DNA from: Ceratopteris richardii
Taxonomy: Eukaryota > Streptophyta > Polypodiopsida > Polypodiales > Pteridaceae
DNA length: 64,000 nt
Assembly (NCBI GenBank): GCA_020310875.1
Contig: CM035414.1
Span: 193,505,583 to 193,569,582, forward strand
Reading direction: 5' to 3'
Shown one piece after another: positions 47,977-59,905 of the stretch (position 1 is its first letter; each line of letters begins with the position of its first letter). A program made the position numbers and the translations under genes. Under the pieces are notes generated by a model. It worked only from the letters and a program-made list of their open reading frames with translations. It did no database searches and had not been told where the DNA came from.

Positions 47977-48614
47977 TGTTGAGAAAAGGGGAGCAACAAA
48001 CCCTAACCGCCTCACATGGAAGTGAGAGGTTTCTCCAAGTTGGGGCAAAGAATGAGAGGAGAGGTTCACCCACACTCATGGACCAATGGCAACAATGGCC
48101 AACGTCACAAGGAGCAAAGGGGAACATCCTCCCAACCATGCACACACACATGCAAATCCATACACCAAGACCAACGCCATTGCACACAAGGAGGCAAGAG
48201 AGTAGCAAATGACACCTTCTTCCATTACCAAAATGGAGGCCAAGGCCATGGCCAAGGGACCTCCTTTACAAGAAATGAGCCTCTATTTATAGGCTCAACA
48301 CATTCTCCCATGTGCTCTTTTTGACTAGTCAAAAAGGAGCACATGCTCATCTCTCTCTAAATCTTTGTGAATATTCTCCAACAACCAACTCAAAAGAAAT
48401 GAAGGCGTGGGAAACTTCTACGTGGGGATTTCTACATGTGCCAAAAAGCTACATTATTTGAGAGGCTTCAAAACCATAGCCTAAGGGAAATATCAAAAAA
48501 GGGGCTTAGGAGAGTGTTCATATGGACATCTCCTAAATACAAAAAAGAGATATTTTTATGAGGGCTAGAGGGTGCCATTGCATGAGGAAACTGTGGGCAA
48601 CCCTTATAACAACA
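47977..48614 (-). repeat. Right LTR (minus orientation) of inverted-LTR element
   Basis: Reverse complement of 45460-46097 with about two differences. Its TATA box (48284-48291) also points inward, so the two promoters converge. Confidence 0.88.
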
Positions 48615-48619
48615 CATGC

Positions 48620-49900
48620 CTAAGCCCTCTTGCTCAGTTGTGGTATAGTTTCCTTCAGCTACGGTTAGCTGTCTGCTAGCATATGCTATGGATAAATCTA
48701 AATTTCCTTCACTAGTGGGTTGTGCTAGCACACATCCTATGGCATGATTGGATGTATCCACATGGACATGGAATGGCTTATTCCAATTAGGAGTGGTCAG
48801 TATTGGTGCCGTGCACAAACGTCTCTTCAGTTCATTGAAGGAATTTTCACATTCGTCGTTCCACTCAAAATTTGTCAACAAGGCATAAAGAGGTTTGGCT
48901 ATGATTGCATACATGTGGATAAATCTACGATAATATCCACAATGGCCCATAAAGTCTTGTACCTCTTTAACATTCCTTGGCCTCAGTAACTCGGATATGG
49001 CTCTTACTTTATCCTCATCTGTTGATATTCCATTCTTAGAAACAATGTGACCTAAGATTTTACCTTGTCATATCAAGAACACACACTTTTCTGGGTTCAA
49101 ACAAACTCGATATTCTCTACATTTGTTGAAGATCTGCGTGAGCTCAGGGATGTGGTATCTTCTTTGTTGGGAATGAGCACATAAATCATCCACATATACT
49201 TCTAAGCTCTTCTGTAAGAACTCTTTGAAGACATGACACATGAGCCTTTGGAATGTTGCAGGTGCATTGGTTAGCCCAAATGGCATCACACAAAATGCAA
49301 AAATTCCCCACTCTGTGGCAAAAGCTGTTTTGTGTTAATCTTTTGGGGCAATGGCTACTTGATTGTAACCTGAAAATCCATCAAGGAAGCTATAAACTTC
49401 CTTGCCTGCAACACGCTCCAATAGGTATTTCGTGATTGGAAGTGGATAACTATCTCTGATCGTAGTGGCATTAACTTTTTTAAGGTTAATACACACTTGC
49501 AACTTCCCGTTCTTCTTGGGCACCACTACAATGGGGGACACCCACTCAGTATGCTCAATCTCGTAGATAAATCTGGCTTCAATCAACAATCATGGGTTTC
49601 TATTTGGTAGGCTTGGTGTCAGCAATCATGGGGATCATATGAGAGCATATTCTTGGATCTACCCCCTTCAAGTCTCTATAGTGCCATGCAAACACATCCC
49701 TATATTCCCTTAATAGAGCTACGAGCTCCATTTCTTCTCTTTCACTTAGGTCATCTCCTATATACGTGCATCTCTCTTCGTTCTCTTCAATGGTCACTAC
49801 AATTTTCTTGGTCTTTTCTTTATTATCACATGATGCTCCTATGATGGTCTCTCTCTTAGGCATTCGTGCCAGGATTTTTCAGCCTTCAACTTCATATTTC
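48620..49900 (-). mobile_element. G3 reverse transcriptase and first part of RNase H
   Basis: RT motifs: 'TEWVSPIVVVPKKNGKLQV', 'YSFLDGFSGYNQVAIAPKD', 'MPFGLTNAPATFQRLM', 'VYVDDLCAHS' (about 49,070-49,589). The linker upstream has 'YRDVFAWHYRDLKGVDP', typical of plant Tat/Athila-like gypsy. RNase H ('PFHVHVDTSNHAIGCVLAQ') runs toward the nested element. Broken. Confidence 0.85.
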
Positions 49901-50589
49901 TTGAAATTTTCTAGTACTTCGAACAATGACTCCTCTTCTTGTTTCACTGCTTTTCTTTTCTTTTTCTTTTGACTACCCTCACTTCCTTCCTTGGAATTTA
50001 TAGTTTCGATACTTGTGAGAGGTTCTTCTTCTTTTTGGGTAAATACCCCTATGTCTTCTAGATAGTGCTCCTCTGAGTTAAAGCAACTATCCATCACAAT
50101 GGATTCTAGACCATCGTCATTCTCTTCTTCTTCTATGACATCACTAGGGTCACATTCTTCTAGCAAGGGCTGACACATGAACACAGAAATATCCTAACCC
50201 TCCTCATCACAATGAGGTGTCCATTGTTCTTCATTGACCGCAATGTCCATGGTGGCTAAGATTTCAAGCCAGCCATGAGGCTCAAATTCCTCATTGGGAA
50301 AGATCATCAGTGTGTAGGTTGGGTCTCTAACTGGTCTATCTCCTGGTGAAGTTCCTTCTTCTCTTGCCTTTAAGCATTTTTCCTCTTCCTCTGTGACCTT
50401 ACACATCCACAAATGAGTATCTTCATGCAGCCATGATGGATCAGGTGAACTTCCAGAATGCACAGAGATAGAATCTTCTTTCGCTTTGTGGATAGGATTC
50501 CACTGTAGGCGTGGTACATCTTTGAAGGTGTAATCCTTCAAGTTGACCTTGAAGGTGACCCCTAAGTGTTGTAAGTACAAGGAGTTGGT

Positions 50590-50920
50590 TTCCTAGTCCT
50601 GTACTATTTGCAATTGTCGTAGGAAGGGTCTTCCTAGGATCATCTCGTAGACATTATTTTTCTCAAAGTCACATATAGCAAATGTTGTTTCAAACTCTAC
50701 ACCACACGTGGTTAGATTTATCCCTTCTAGCAATCCTAGAGGTCTTTCAAAATGATCGTTGGCCATTTGAAGCTTCATTCTAGTTGGTCTTAATGTGGGC
50801 TTGCCCCATCGCTTCCACAAGGAGGTGGTCGCAATAGCAACACCAACACCTGAATCTACGATTGCTTTGGTTGTGTAACCTTGGTAGGTTAGAGCCTCCT
50901 TTTGGCATATTGGATTCAAG
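50590..50920 (-). mobile_element. G3 first protease (retropepsin) domain
   Basis: 'TKAIVDSGVGVAIATTSLW' gives the D-S-G active-site loop and 'YEMILGRPFLRQLQ' the C-terminal ILG segment. It lies between gag and RT, the usual gypsy position. G2 has the same domain at 39,560-39,860. Confidence 0.75.
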
Positions 50921-51899
50921 TTCTGGGACGTGATCCTTCACATGATTCCATAGTTCAGGTTTTGCTTTGAGCAGCTCTTCTACAGTGAGATGACATTGAA
51001 CCTTAGTGTTGTTCACGACATCAGTGTTCCTTGGGACCACTGAGTCTTCATGTCTTACCAGTATTGTGGGAGCTCTAATTTGAAGAGATTCAGATTCCCA
51101 TGGGCTTGTGAATTGTGGCCACTCTTGTAAAAAATTAGATTGAAAATCTAATCTTTCATCTTCTTGTTTCTCTATCTGGTCTCCATAGATAGACAGAATG
51201 TCTTGGGGAAATTGATCATGAAGATCATCAATCTCAAGAATAGGAGGGGGATTACCCTTCTCCTTGGCCCATTTCTCTTCTTGTATTTCCCGCAAGAGCT
51301 CTTCAGAGCACTCTTGAATTGAAAGAGGTGTTCCAACATCCGTGGAATTAGGAACATAAGCTTTCATTGATGGAGAGCTTTCTCTCTCAACAACTGGTTG
51401 AGCCTGTGGAGGTAAAGAAACTTGTGGTTTGTTTACCAACTGCTCTAATCTTTCTAGTAAGCCCTGGAAATGCAAATCCGGTTTGACCGAGTTTGTCTGA
51501 TTGAACTTTTGACTAGTCTCAAGCATAGCTTGAGCTTGCTCTACCATTTTCATGCACATTTTCATCCGTCAATCTCTAAATCTGCTTTAGGGTAACTCTT
51601 GTCTAGGTTTGCAGCTGTAGGCCCTTCTTGGAGTCGAGCCATGTACAGGCCTTCTGGCGTTGGATCTGCAAGAACAGACCCTGGTTGCGGTCTATTTACA
51701 ATGAGTGGTGGGGTAGGATGAGGTGGAGGGGATGGAGTTTCGACATGCGAGGGACTTTGAGATGCAATGTCTTCTATTTTTGTTTTCACTTCTTTCAGGC
51801 TTTCTTCGAGTTCCAATAACTTTTTATTCCACTTGCGATTGGCCTTCTCTCTGGTATCTTTCCATGTTCTTGTTTTCCGCTTACTAGGCTCTCTTGATT

Positions 51900-54084
51900 C
51901 ACTTGACTCTGATTGTTAAGCTGGCTTATCCTGTTTCAAGGCTTGTGCCCTAGTGACTGCTTGCATAGGAGCCGCATTATTGCTACTTGAACTTGAATCC
52001 ACCACTAAGCCTACCACATTAATGGGTGTAACCTTGGGTGCACTAGAGGGGTTCCTTGGACAATCTCTAGGGAGATGCTCTTTGCCAAACTCAAGACAAA
52101 AGGCTTGTATTGTGATGTTCTGTCCTTGTCCCAGAGTTGGTGAGTGGGGACATTCACGGATGAAATGGTCACCCTGGCATCTAAAACATGGTCTTCTAGG
52201 GGCTTGTGGTCTTACTTGTCTCAACTGGGGCCTAGGGTTAGGATTTGTATACATGACACTAGAGTATTCAGGTTCCCAATTTTGTTCCATAGATGGTGTC
52301 TCGTAGTGATAAGGATAATTCTCACTATGCTCAGGTGACTCGGTGTAATAAGCTTGTGGACTATCGTCATAGAAGTAGTCAAGATTCCGAGCATGATGGT
52401 CATTTTCTGAGACCAATGGAGTTAGTGACACCAATGCTCTATTAAGGTTCTCTTCCGTCACTGCCTACTTAACTGGAATCACATTGGTAGGAGTTGGTGG
52501 TTGGTTTCCTAGGACTGGTTGTGGCTTATATGGTGCCTGATATTGTTGTTGTGGTCGATAGTATGGCTGTTGGTATTGGTTCTAATACCTACCCTGTTGG
52601 TAGGTTGATGATAAGTTTGTCTAACAGCCTGCCTATTGTAGGGACAATATGAGCCATACGGTTTCTGTATTTCCTTTCAATAGTACAATATGGGGCATTC
52701 TTTTCTCTTACATTCTGGTTTAGCATTGGGCAAACATTAGCCATGTGGTCGCCTCTGCAAGTATAACATCAATTCAATGAGGTGACCCTTGGCATTTGTC
52801 TATTTTGGACTCCTAGCTTCTTGGCAACCCGATCAACTATCTCATCTATCTCAGTGGAGGTTCTGGAAGTATGAATAGTAGAACAGTCCGAATCTTTGTA
52901 GAGTTTGGAGAGTTCTAACTCCTCGCCCAAATTATCTTCTATGTCAATGCACATTCGCACACACTCTTCTATGGATCTAGGCTCTTTCAAGTACACATAT
53001 GATCTTAACTTGGTGCTCAGTAAGCCATCTAAGAACAAGGCCACTTGTTTGGCTGGTGTGGGTAACTTTGGAGTAGGGCATCTTTCTAGGTATTGTCTGA
53101 ACCTTCTTCCTGCTAGTCTCACTGTTTCTTGGGGTGTCTGCTTGAAGTTGTGAATCAAAGATGATGTGTTATGTCTGCTTCCACTCTTGGAAAATTCTAC
53201 AATGAATTCATCTAGTAGTTGACCTATATCGCGATAATTGCGACTACTCAGTGGTTGAAACCAAGCTAAGGTTGTGCCCTTAAGAGTCAAACCAAATGCA
53301 TCGTACTGGGTGAACAAATCCTCAACCTGTTCAGCTCTTAACACCTGTTTGAGCTTGGCCACATGGATCTCCTGTCTCGTCAAAATAATTCTTCATTGGC
53401 TTGATCACTTGAGTGGGTCTAAGGGTTCTTGGGTGCTCTAGGGGTCTAGGCAATGGAAAATCATGTTCATCTCTTTGTTGCCTATGTGCTTGATGTCTCT
53501 CTCTTTCAGGTCTTTCATTTTCAAATCCTGATCTATTCCAGGTAGACAACTTTGCTTGGTGTCTCTGGACCCTTGAACTCGTAGATGATGACTATGCCCA
53601 ATTGGCTAGGTTGATCTAGCTTGAATCTCCAAAAGGCTTCCTCTGTTTCTCTATTCAAGGATAGTTCTATGCTTTTGTTGTCTTGAGGGATCCAATATGG
53701 AGTGATCACTCTGGTCAAAACTGACTTGCCTCTAGGAGTCTTGGGTTCTCGTCCTACATCTCCTTGCTCTAGGTCTCCTATCTCACTCTCAGGAATGACG
53801 TTTCCAAAATCATCTGTCCTATCAGGTAGGTTGGTGACCACATATATGGTTCCTTCCTTATCAATGTATGAACCTTCTTCAAACTTGACTACTGGGTGTT
53901 CAAGTCCAAAGGGTTGATCTGAATTTTTGAGTTGGACCACTGATCGCCTTAGGCCATCCTCATAGATGCGAGCACCTAATCGGTTGGTCCGAATATATTC
54001 CAACTGTGTCTTATATGGACCTTCGGGTGTTTGTAGATAGGAAGTTCCTGAGCCACTTGCAGGTTTCCCCATGCTAAAAGACAT
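51900..54084 (-). mobile_element. G3 gag region
   Basis: An N-terminal part begins at 54,084 (MSFSMGKPASGSG...). A capsid-like domain lies at 52,900-53,340 ('FTQYDAFGLTLKGTTLAWFQPL', 'LDEFIVEFSKSGSRHNTSSL'). Zinc-knuckle-like motifs follow: 'CYTCRGDHMANVCP' near 52,730-52,770, and 'CFRCQGDHFIRECP' and 'FCLEFGKEHLPRDCP' near 52,060-52,190. Long and multi-knuckled for a gypsy gag. Broken. Confidence 0.75.
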
Positions 54085-54499
54085 TTCTGAGTCACGTGTT
54101 AGAGCTTAGTACGTAAGGATAACCACTTAGTTGTTGTGCCCAAGACTTAGCTGTATGGTTGACACTTCCCTTAGAAGATCTAATGCTTTGTCTATCCTTG
54201 CCTAGGTGTCTACCAGATCTCAGGTTCATAAGCTTTGGTTAAGAGTCCAAAATCTTCCCTTGGTATGGTTCAAAATGGAGTCGCCTTGGGTTCCTGGTCC
54301 CACCTGAGGGTCAACTTCAAATTATCCTATCTGAAAATTAGTGCACTATTTAAAAAAACAGTTGAGACCATGTAGGATCTGAAACGAGCTTTCTAACAAG
54401 CTATAGAGCTCAAAAAATGGACTTTCCATGAAAAAGTTATATCAAATCAGGCTCTTGGGGGTCAAAACACGAAAACATGAAAAAGTTATATCAAAGTTA

Positions 54500-55340
54500 T
54501 TTTGTGTGAAAATCGTGATTTTCGACAACCTTCGAAATCACGATTTTGAATGAAAATCGCTATTTTTGGGGGTTTGAAAATCGTGATGTTGAGCTCTTAT
54601 GAAAATCGTGATGCTGAACAACCGTGAAAATCACGATTTTGTGAAATCATGAAAATCGCGATTCTGAGCAATGCCCAAAAAATGCAATTTTGACTGAAAA
54701 TCGTGAAAAACGTGATTTTGAGTGAGAATGGTGAAAAACGTGATTTTGAATGAGAATCGTGAAAAACACGATTTTGAGTGAGAATTGTGAAAAACCCGAC
54801 TCTGACAGTAAATCGTGTTTTTGGTCTTAAAATCGTGATTTTAAGAATGACCAAAAAATCGTGATTTTGACTAAAAATCGTATTTTTGACATGAAAATCG
54901 CAATTTTGGCTAAAAATCGTGTTTCGAGAATCGTGTTCTGAAAATCGTGATTTTGTACCTTAGTGAAAATCGTGTTTCTGAGAATCGTGAAAATCGCGTT
55001 TTTGAAAAATTGCAATTTTGGATGAAAATCGTGATTTTGGAGCCACAGAGAAGCGTGTTTTTGGCTGAAAATCGTGATTTGTGAAAAACACGATTTTGAG
55101 CCCACTCAAAATCGTGTCTTCTCAGAATCATGTTTTTGAGAAGTTTAGAGAACTGCGATTTTGAGCATAACTAGAGAATTGTGATTTTGAGAATGACCCC
55201 AGAATCGTGTTCTTTTCAAAAAGCTTTTAGGCACAAAATAGAAAATCATATTTTTTTGAAAAACTTTGAATTTTATGAAAATTACGATTTTTAGTTAGAA
55301 TCGTGTTTTTTGGCGAGAAATTCAGATTTCTGAGTGCCGA
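54500..55340. repeat. Palindromic leader repeat of G3
   Basis: Dozens of diverged copies of a short self-complementary unit, AAAATCGTGATTTT or AAAATCACGATTTT with GAG/TGA spacers, fill the leader between PBS and gag. The biased composition makes spurious Phe/Ile/Arg-rich frames. It is non-coding and could form many small hairpins in the RNA leader. Confidence 0.8.
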
Positions 55341-55617
55341 GCAATGGCAAGCTCCATATGTGCAGAAAATCATGAAAAAACATAGGTGCTTGGTCTCCCT
55401 TGCACCTCCTAACTCCTTCTCACACAATAATGCATGAAAAATGGTATGAAAATGGTGAAAATGCACGAAAACACAAGAAATTTCTATGAAGAAGAAGATG
55501 GAGATGGTGATGAAGAAGAGGAAAAATCAGAAAATGAACAAAAATGACAGTTTTTTTTACCTTCCAATGTCACAAATCTACGATCTTACCATCACAACGC
55601 TCGTCCTCGAAGCTCTC

Positions 55618-55635
55618 TCCCTGGCAACAACACCA
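55618..55635 (-). other. PBS of G3
   Basis: Minus-strand TGGTGTTGTTGCCAGGGA, a decayed form of the Asp-tRNA site TGGCGCCGTTGCCGGGGA, five bases after the LTR. Confidence 0.7.
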
Positions 55636-55640
55636 AAATT

Positions 55641-56407
55641 TGGTGTAGGTCAAGCGTAAGCACCACCTCCTTTACTTGTCAATTTGCGAAGACGTGAGGA
55701 CCAATATGAAGATCGTGAGCAATTGTGGTGAGCAAATGTGAGTGACTAGCACATACATGCACGCACACACACACGCACACAAGGCAAGATCAAAGAGAGG
55801 AACAATGGAAAACTTCTATTGCAAAAGAAATCTCTTACAAAAGCTCAAATTTACAACAAGCTAACCTCCAAAATGAGCTCTCTAGCTCTTTTTATAGTTT
55901 TTGGACTAGTTTTGGCCCTGTCCAGACCTAGTGTCCGGCCTAGTTAAAAATTAGGTTCCTAAGCTTATTTGAGGGCTCAAACGAAGTCTAAAAATTATGA
56001 AAATTGGTAGGATGATACTTCTAGTACTCCTCAAGCTCGAGGACTCCTCGGCTTGAACAAAATGGAGTTACAAAAATGGAAAATGGTATTTACAATGGTT
56101 TTTAGTGATGGAAATCACTATTTTTGTAGGGATTTCTTCTGAAAATTTGACATGTACTTCTTGGAGCTCCCTACCTGTGTATATCCACTTCTTTGATGCA
56201 CGTCCATGCTTTATGCTTGACCTTGAGTTCCAAAAACTACCATAGCATAACTATCAACTCCCAATCATGCCATTAGTCTAGGTGGAGGGACAAAAGTCTT
56301 TTCAAATTCCCTTTTAAAGGTCAAAACAAGATCTTAAAAATCACCCAAAGAGACGTAGAAAGAGCTTGGTAATTATGTGTCCAAAAAGAGCTGACATTTT
56401 GTCAACA
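55641..56407 (-). repeat. 5' LTR of G3
   Basis: 767 bp on the minus strand, TGTTGACAAAATG...CTACACCA, next to the PBS. It contains an (AC)n-like run near 55,765-55,780. No partner LTR was recognised in the window. Confidence 0.65.
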
Positions 56408-57065
56408 AATACAAGATTTATGAGAGCTAAGAAAGCATATATTGTAGGTTTATTGACTACTAGTGTAGACTCTAAGATAACTCATGGTGCTTCTTGCACA
56501 CTCATAGAGACTTGGTCTCTTGGAGAATCCCAATATTTGTCATAAATCATGCCTCTTCTTCAAAGCATTAGCAGAATCTTACTTTGAAGTGTGCTCATAT
56601 GTTTTTTGTGAATATTGAACATCAATGCCTATAGGTCACTATCCTTTAGCTCCAACAATAAAGAGACCACATTAATGATTGTGACCATATATTTTTTGGC
56701 CATTTTCTCATGATATTCTACAACATTTGAAGATTAGCACATATGCACCCAATTTCAATGTAGCATGAGCACCATTTTATACAAGGGTCATTTCATCAAT
56801 TGTGCAGTTAATCCATTTCACTACATTGGGCCTCATTTTAATATCTTTCGCCGATGTGATAACATTCTCTATCGTAAAATTTCCCCATAGCTTGATAGAA
56901 GAAAAAAAAGCATGAGCGGCACCATTTGGTGGTCTTTGCTTATCATCACATACATACAACCATAGATTTTTTTCCAACAAGTACGTTTTTCTTCATGTAT
57001 ACACATAGGATAGTTGGTTCCATCCAATTTATTCTCATCAAAAAACATAATGTTGGAAAACAATG
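56408..57065 (-). mobile_element. Ty1/copia gag remnant, minus strand
   Basis: Minus-strand translations read 'ENKLDGTNYPMC', 'KNLWLYVCDDKQRPPNGAAHAF' and onward, the same gag family as at 4.3 kb. G3 abuts it directly at 56,407, so G3 probably landed in or beside this gag. Broken. Confidence 0.65.
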
Positions 57066-57632
57066 TCAAAATGTCCTGAAACTGCAATAATTCTAGCAAT
57101 CCTAATTTTAGAACTTAGCCAAAATTTTTTCAAATACGTTTTAAAAAAGTTTTATGGCACCATTGGAAAGTACTCATTGAGAGATATCTAATGATATAAA
57201 CACTTTGCCATTTGGCTTCAATTTGAACCTCCAAAGACAAACACTAATTTTGATTTTAAATTGTTTTTCACCAAAAACACCCCAAAAAGAACTCCTAAAG
57301 CCCAAAAGCTATGCACATGTTCTTTTAAAAGGAAGTACAATGCTTTTCATGAGAAATCACATGTTTTTGGTTGCTTTCCAAATTAAGTGCCTTTCTTTTT
57401 TTAAGGTATGAGCTCTTTTGGAGGTCCTAGCTATACTATAAAGAGAAGCCAATTTGTTCCTCTCATCCGTCAATCATCAATCAATTTAGATCAAGGATCC
57501 ATCAATCTACAAGCTACTTTAGCTAAGCTCTTAGGGAATGAGATAGGAGGACTCAAGGAGATACACTTACGTGTTCCTCGAGTATCTTTGATGTGAAACT
57601 TTTCCTTGTACATGGGAACTTTTTACTCTAGT
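57066..57632. other. No gene recognised
   Basis: Short plus-strand frames (57,205-57,411; 57,408-57,596) adjoin but resemble nothing known. Treated as non-coding. Confidence 0.4.
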
Positions 57633-59905
57633 GTTGGCAAACGGAATTTCCTCCATGTTACCATATACATGATACAGTCATATGTTGTGGTACTACTTTT
57701 ACACATAGCCAATAGTGGTATTAGAGCAAGTTTAGCTTCTTTTGAAGTCTCGATTTTTTGCATCATTATGTGGGCACACTCTTAATAGTGCAAGTTGACT
57801 TCAACCTTGGTTGCTAACACTTCCTCTATGGCTGAAATGGAGCTTTGGCATGCTTGTTTTGGTCACTTGAACTTCAATAGTTTGCTTTACTTGCAAAACA
57901 AGGACATGGTTATTGGTTTTTCAACACTTGAGTCCATTGAAAAGCATGCATGTGAAGGTTGCATTCTTGGAAAAACACATTGTGCTTCTTTTCCAAAAGA
58001 TAGTCATACACACACTATAAGAAAATTGAAACTTGTTCATAGTGATGTATGTGGTCTCTCCAAGACTCCATGTTTCAGAAAACATATATTTTGTTGCCTT
58101 CATTGATGATGCTACTCTTCATACATGGGTGTATCCTATGGAAGCAAATAATGAGGTATTTTCTTGCTTCAAAGAACTTTTAGCTATGGTTGAATTATTT
58201 TTTGGAAACAAGCTCTTGACTCTACACATAGATCATGGTGGTGAATACATGTCACATGAGATTAATGATTTTCTTTGTGAAAGATGAATTTCACACCAAT
58301 TTATGGTGCCATACACAACACAACAAAATGGTTTCATAGAGCATAAAAATAGAACACTCCTCGAAATGGTACAATGTATGGTTAATGAAAAGAACTTTCC
58401 TAAGAATGGAAGCAGTCATGTGTGCAAATTGTGTGTTGAATTGCTACCCTATAAAAGCAGTGAGAGTCATCACTCTTTATGAGGCTTGAGATGGATATAA
58501 ACCTATGGTCATTCTTATGTGTATCTTTGGTTGTTTGACGTATGCTCTTGTGACATCACAACAATGTCACAAAGTTGATGACAAGGCAAAGAAATGTTTT
58601 TTTTGCTGGCTATAGTGTTGAAAGTAAGGGATATCATTTGTACCATCCATTGATGGACACACAATTATTGTGAGTTGAGATGTGGTATTTGCTGAAAATT
58701 CAGTTTTCCCTCTACTTGAATGAAGCTCACAAGATGTGTTTGATACATGCATGCCTTTATTTTAAAGTGTCGTGCTCGACTATGGGCATGTAGATCATCC
58801 AAGTGAGGTTCAAAGGGCTGAAAAATTCGAGGAAAATAAAGCTAAAAATGCATGTCATTTCCAGCCAAACATGGATCTGTGTAAAAATATGGCTGAAAAT
58901 GAGCATGAAATTTAGTCAATGCATTTTCCTTTGCAGGATAGCAAATTGAGTGCACCTTTGCTTCGTAGAACAATGCATCAAGTAATTTTGTGGATCTCTT
59001 ATTGCAACATGTAATGAAGAGCCAACTACTTTTGAAGATGCATGTGATGTTCCACATTGGATGAGTGCCATGCAATTACAGATGGATTCCATACATAAAG
59101 ATGGTTTTTGGAAATTATGTGAATTTCCAAAAGGAAAAAGTATCATTGGTACAAATTTCGTTTACAAAATTAAAAGAAAGTTAGATGACAGCATTGATCG
59201 CTACAGAGCTAGATTGGTTTTTGAAGGATATGCTTAACAATATGGCATGGAATATGAGGAAGCTTTTTCATCTACCTCATGCATGACTATTACCTGTACC
59301 ATGGTTGCCTTGGCCACCCAATGAGGTTGGAAAGTAAATCAGTTGGACATAAAAACAACTTTCTTGAATGGTGATTTTTAAGAAGAGATTTATGTGAAGC
59401 AACCTCCTAGATTTATCATGAAAGGGCAAGAACATATGGTTTGTCACGCATAAACCCTTGTATTGTCTCAAAGAAGATCCACGTACATGGTATAACAAAA
59501 TCCATAAGCACTTGATTGCTCTTGGCTTCACATGTACTCCCATTGAAAACACACTCTATGTACACAAAGATGGCATCAATCTTATAGTGCTTGTCCTTTA
59601 TGTTGATGAAATACCCTTGATTCATTCATGTGATGCAAAATTTGACATCATTATGGCTTATTTGCAACATACCTTTGATGTCACTTATCTTGGCTTTTTG
59701 AGCAGCTATTATCTTTGCATCCAACTTGTACTCGTTGAGGGGGGAATTGTTATGCATCAAGTAAAATATTTTGAAAAACTACTTCAGCATTTTGACTTTG
59801 AGGATTGCAAGCAAGATTCCACACTAGTGGAAATAGGACTTGGGTTCTCAATTGAGGATTCGAGTGATGTATTTGACACTTTTGAAGGGCTTTGGTGTGT
59901 TAAAC
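57633..59905 (+). mobile_element. Ty1/copia remnant, plus strand, broken
   Basis: A shortened LTR (about 57,633-57,711) of the same family as 9843-10061 is followed by a Met-tRNA PBS-like TGGTATTAGAGC. After a large gap (gag and protease are lacking) come GAG-pre-integrase ('LWHACFGHLNFNSLL', 'CEGCILGKTHCASFPK', 57,840-58,000), integrase (58,000-58,480) and RT (59,090-59,860, 'LYVDEIPLI' region). It ends before RNase H. Broken in well over ten places. Confidence 0.8.

Larger units (their letters stand above)
45460..48614. mobile_element. Inverted-LTR retroelement, 3155 bp, with 5 bp target duplication
   Basis: The left end (45460-46097) is a 638 bp LTR in plus orientation, TGTTGTTATAAGG...CTCAACA. 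The right end (47977-48614) is the same 638 bp LTR in minus orientation, with about two differences. Each LTR is followed inward by AATTT and an 18 bp PBS (46103-46120 and 47954-47971). So both outer ends are U3 starts and there is no normal 3' LTR. Outside is a perfect target duplication CATGC (45455-45459, 48615-48619) in the G3 RNase H region, so it looks integrated as one unit. The 1.8 kb interior has no gag or pol. The near identity of the LTRs means it is young. LTR family unknown; the PBS type equals that of G3. Confidence 0.88.
41796..56407 (-). mobile_element. Ty3/gypsy element 'G3', minus strand, broken, hosting an inverted-LTR element
   Basis: Right to left: 5' LTR (55641-56407), PBS (55618-55635), long repeat-rich leader (54,085-55,617), gag (about 51,900-54,084), first protease (about 50,590-50,920), linker, RT (about 48,950-49,900), RNase H (split by the nested element at 45,460-48,614), tandem zinc-binding modules, integrase (43,400-44,722), then a 3' region with a second retropepsin-like domain and W-V-P-K-like motifs (42,224-43,352). 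A purine-rich tract at 41,925-41,985 (minus strand) may be the PPT. No 3' LTR matching 55641-56407 was recognised, so the left end is incomplete. It is broken in about ten or more places. Without the insertion it is about 11.4 kb. Confidence 0.85.

Noticed and set aside
54597-55131. Phe/Ile/Arg-rich minus-strand frames
   Set aside because: They are translations of the palindromic leader repeat, not proteins.
54500-55340. CRISPR-like array
   Set aside because: Repeats are palindromic, diverged, irregularly spaced and lie in a plant gypsy leader. There are no regular spacers or cas genes.
35290-56407. G2 as simply the continuation of one G3-type element
   Set aside because: Both carry their own RT, RNase H, zinc modules and integrase with clear divergence, so they are separate copies placed end to end.
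57205-57596. Two adjoining plus-strand frames as a host gene
   Set aside because: Short, AT-biased, no recognised domain, and enclosed by copia remnants.
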